This document shows positions 5,756 to 6,803 of a DNA stretch of 6,803 bases, one piece after another. Source of the DNA: Rickettsiales bacterium (GTDB lineage Bacteria; Pseudomonadota; Alphaproteobacteria; Rickettsiales; UBA1997); contig CANGNU010000053.1 of the NCBI GenBank assembly GCA_947455365.1, forward strand, positions 1 to 6,803, given 5' to 3'. The notes below the pieces were generated by a model. It searched no databases and was not told the DNA's origin. It saw only the letters and a list, made by a program, of their open reading frames with translations. The position numbers and the translations under genes are program-made. Position 1 is the stretch's first letter. Each line of letters starts with the position of its first letter.

Positions 5756-6265
5756 TTATCTTGCCCTTTCTAAAATTTTATCTCGTAGCAATCGCGCCGA
5801 AAGCCCGCCAGCGCTAGATTCTTCCCGTATAGCCTGCCATTCGCCACCCTTCCCTGCAGATTTTTTTTGCCGAAAAATTGTTACCTGCAAATTTTCCTCA
5901 ACTGCTGCCGCGCCTTTAACCACAAGGCTTATCTTAATTCGCTCATTGCTGCTAGCAGAATCTTGATACCATTCTGAAGTAATAATTCCTGACTCAGAAT
6001 CAAGAATTGCTACAGGAAATAAAGCGCCCACCACCTCTACAGATGCCTGCCATAACGGCGATTTAGCATTGCTATTAATTTTATTATTTTCAGCAGATTT
6101 GCCTTCGCTTTTTTTCCCACCATAAATTACGACATCTTTTTTAGCAAGTTGCCCGGCCCTACTGTTTCTAACATAATCGGGGTTGTCGGGATATTTATAA
6201 GAAATATCTTTTGACGAGCAAGAAAATAAAAATCCGCAAAGTACAAGGGAGAGTAAGGCTTTCAT
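5756..6265 (-). CDS. DUF3576 family lipoprotein
   Basis: A 169-residue predicted envelope lipoprotein of the alphaproteobacterial DUF3576 family; molecular function unknown. The N-terminus is a lipoprotein signal: MKALLSLVLCGFLFSC with a lipobox (LFSC) and lipidated Cys16. A low-complexity Lys/Ser/Asn linker follows (about 41-68), then the conserved domain (69-169), with SPLWQASVEVVGALFPVAIL, the family signature GIITSEWY (93-100), SSNERIKISL (105-114), LQVTIFRQ (126-133) and an Arg-rich C-terminal helix ending ILERAR. The ATG at 6263-6265 gives the signal peptide directly. The gene begins 12 bp after the virB9-like stop, so the two may be co-transcribed. It precedes leuS, as is common in alphaproteobacteria, and that synteny supports the family call. 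The final -AR end matches relatives, so it appears complete. Confidence 0.9.
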   Translation of the reverse strand: MKALLSLVLCGFLFSCSSKDISYKYPDNPDYVRNSRAGQLAKKDVVIYGGKKSEGKSAENNKINSNAKSPLWQASVEVVGALFPVAILDSESGIITSEWYQDSASSNERIKISLVVKGAAAVEENLQVTIFRQKKSAGKGGEWQAIREESSAGGLSARLLRDKILERAR

Positions 6266-6277
6266 AGAATTATAAAA

Positions 6278-6803
6278 TTACGGAACGCGTTTTATAGGAG
6301 GCCTTCCCGGAATAATTGGTGCATAAGCCGACGGTTGTGACGGCCCCGCTGTAGGAAATGGCGCGGTTGGCGATAGCCCTTGCGCCCCCGGAGCTGGGGC
6401 AAATGGCGCATTAGTTAAATTGGTTGTGCCCGCAGAAGGTGCAGCAAAATTATTGATTGATGGAGCATTCTTGCTGCCGGGCGTGTAAGGGTCAACTACT
6501 TTGCCGCTAATGTAGAGAGAGGTATTGTAAACGCAAACAATGTCATTGCCGTTGCGCAGAGTGAATTGTGGCGCCACTTTTTCAACAATTATGTAATCGC
6601 CCGCTGAACGAAAGTTGACCAAAGATTCAAATCCTGCTGCATCAACCGAAAAAATTGCTGGAATTTCGGCGTTTTTTGTTGGAAATTGAAAGTAAGTAAA
6701 AGTGACGTTATCAAAGACCTTAACTGGCGCAATTGAAGCCTCTCCAGTATATTGATATCTAAAATTATAGATGCTTAAATCGCGTAAATCTGGCTCATCA
6801 GAA
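6278..6803 (-). CDS. virB9: VirB9/TrbG/CagX-family type IV secretion protein, C-terminal part
   Basis: The frame is open to the window edge (first full codon at 6802), so only the last 174 residues are visible. They contain the whole C-terminal TraO-like beta-sandwich domain of VirB9, which with VirB7 and VirB10 forms the outer-membrane core of a type IV secretion system. Recognisable stretches, counted from the visible start: YNFRYQYTG (12-20), IAPVKVFDNVTFTYFQFP (24-41), IPAIFSVDAAGFESLVNFRS (47-66), GDYIIVEKVAPQFTLRNGND (68-87) and VCVYN (89-93). VirB9 proteins normally end shortly after the last motif; this one continues for about 80 residues of Pro, Ala, Ser and Gly, ending RPPIKRVP. A TTG at 6620-6622 could be mistaken for a start, but homology continues upstream of it. 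Other vir genes presumably lie beyond the edge. A TrbG-type conjugation system is an alternative to a Rickettsiales vir system. Confidence 0.88.
   Translation of the reverse strand, partial: SDEPDLRDLSIYNFRYQYTGEASIAPVKVFDNVTFTYFQFPTKNAEIPAIFSVDAAGFESLVNFRSAGDYIIVEKVAPQFTLRNGNDIVCVYNTSLYISGKVVDPYTPGSKNAPSINNFAAPSAGTTNLTNAPFAPAPGAQGLSPTAPFPTAGPSQPSAYAPIIPGRPPIKRVP

Noticed and set aside
6278..6622. A separate 114-residue gene starting at TTG 6622
   Set aside because: The VirB9 domain continues in the same frame upstream to the window edge, so this is an internal codon of a truncated gene.

Overview
The window reads as a piece of an AT-rich alphaproteobacterial chromosome, most likely from an intracellular or Rickettsiales-like lineage. 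Three things point there. A DUF3576 lipoprotein gene, a family largely confined to alphaproteobacteria, sits directly ahead of leuS. The C-terminal part of a VirB9-type type IV secretion protein precedes it. Long palindromic repeat elements of a kind familiar from Rickettsia-like genomes lie downstream. The lineage is inferred from family content and gene order, not from a search.

All convincing genes are on the minus strand, so they read from right to left. From the right edge: (1) a virB9-like gene cut by the window edge, with a long Pro/Ala-rich tail; (2) 12 bp on, a DUF3576 lipoprotein gene; (3) after a 126-bp gap holding a very good sigma70-type promoter, leuS (leucyl-tRNA synthetase, complete, GTG start); (4) a 481-bp intergenic block with two related palindromic elements in opposite orientation and a possible broken small ORF; (5) a fused permease-ATPase ABC exporter of the MsbA/MdlB type with an unusual insertion before its Walker A motif; (6) a 162-bp AT-rich regulatory gap with direct repeats; (7) a type II toxin-antitoxin pair (ribbon-helix-helix antitoxin, RelE/ParE-fold toxin) with overlapping reading frames.

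The genes do not form one pathway. leuS and the DUF3576 gene are the conserved chromosomal backbone. The usual alphaproteobacterial continuation after leuS (lptE, holA) is absent, and the palindromic elements lie at that break. The T4SS gene, the exporter and the toxin-antitoxin pair look like accessory or rearranged content around the backbone.

The most interesting object is the palindromic pair at 2697-2820 and 2905-3026. Both copies share a 68-bp core (58 of 68 positions identical after inversion) and a 7-bp inner stem. Their outer 20-21 bp arms are unrelated between copies, yet each is self-complementary within its own copy. The differences inside the core fall in loops or at facing positions of the fold, as expected if secondary structure is what is maintained.
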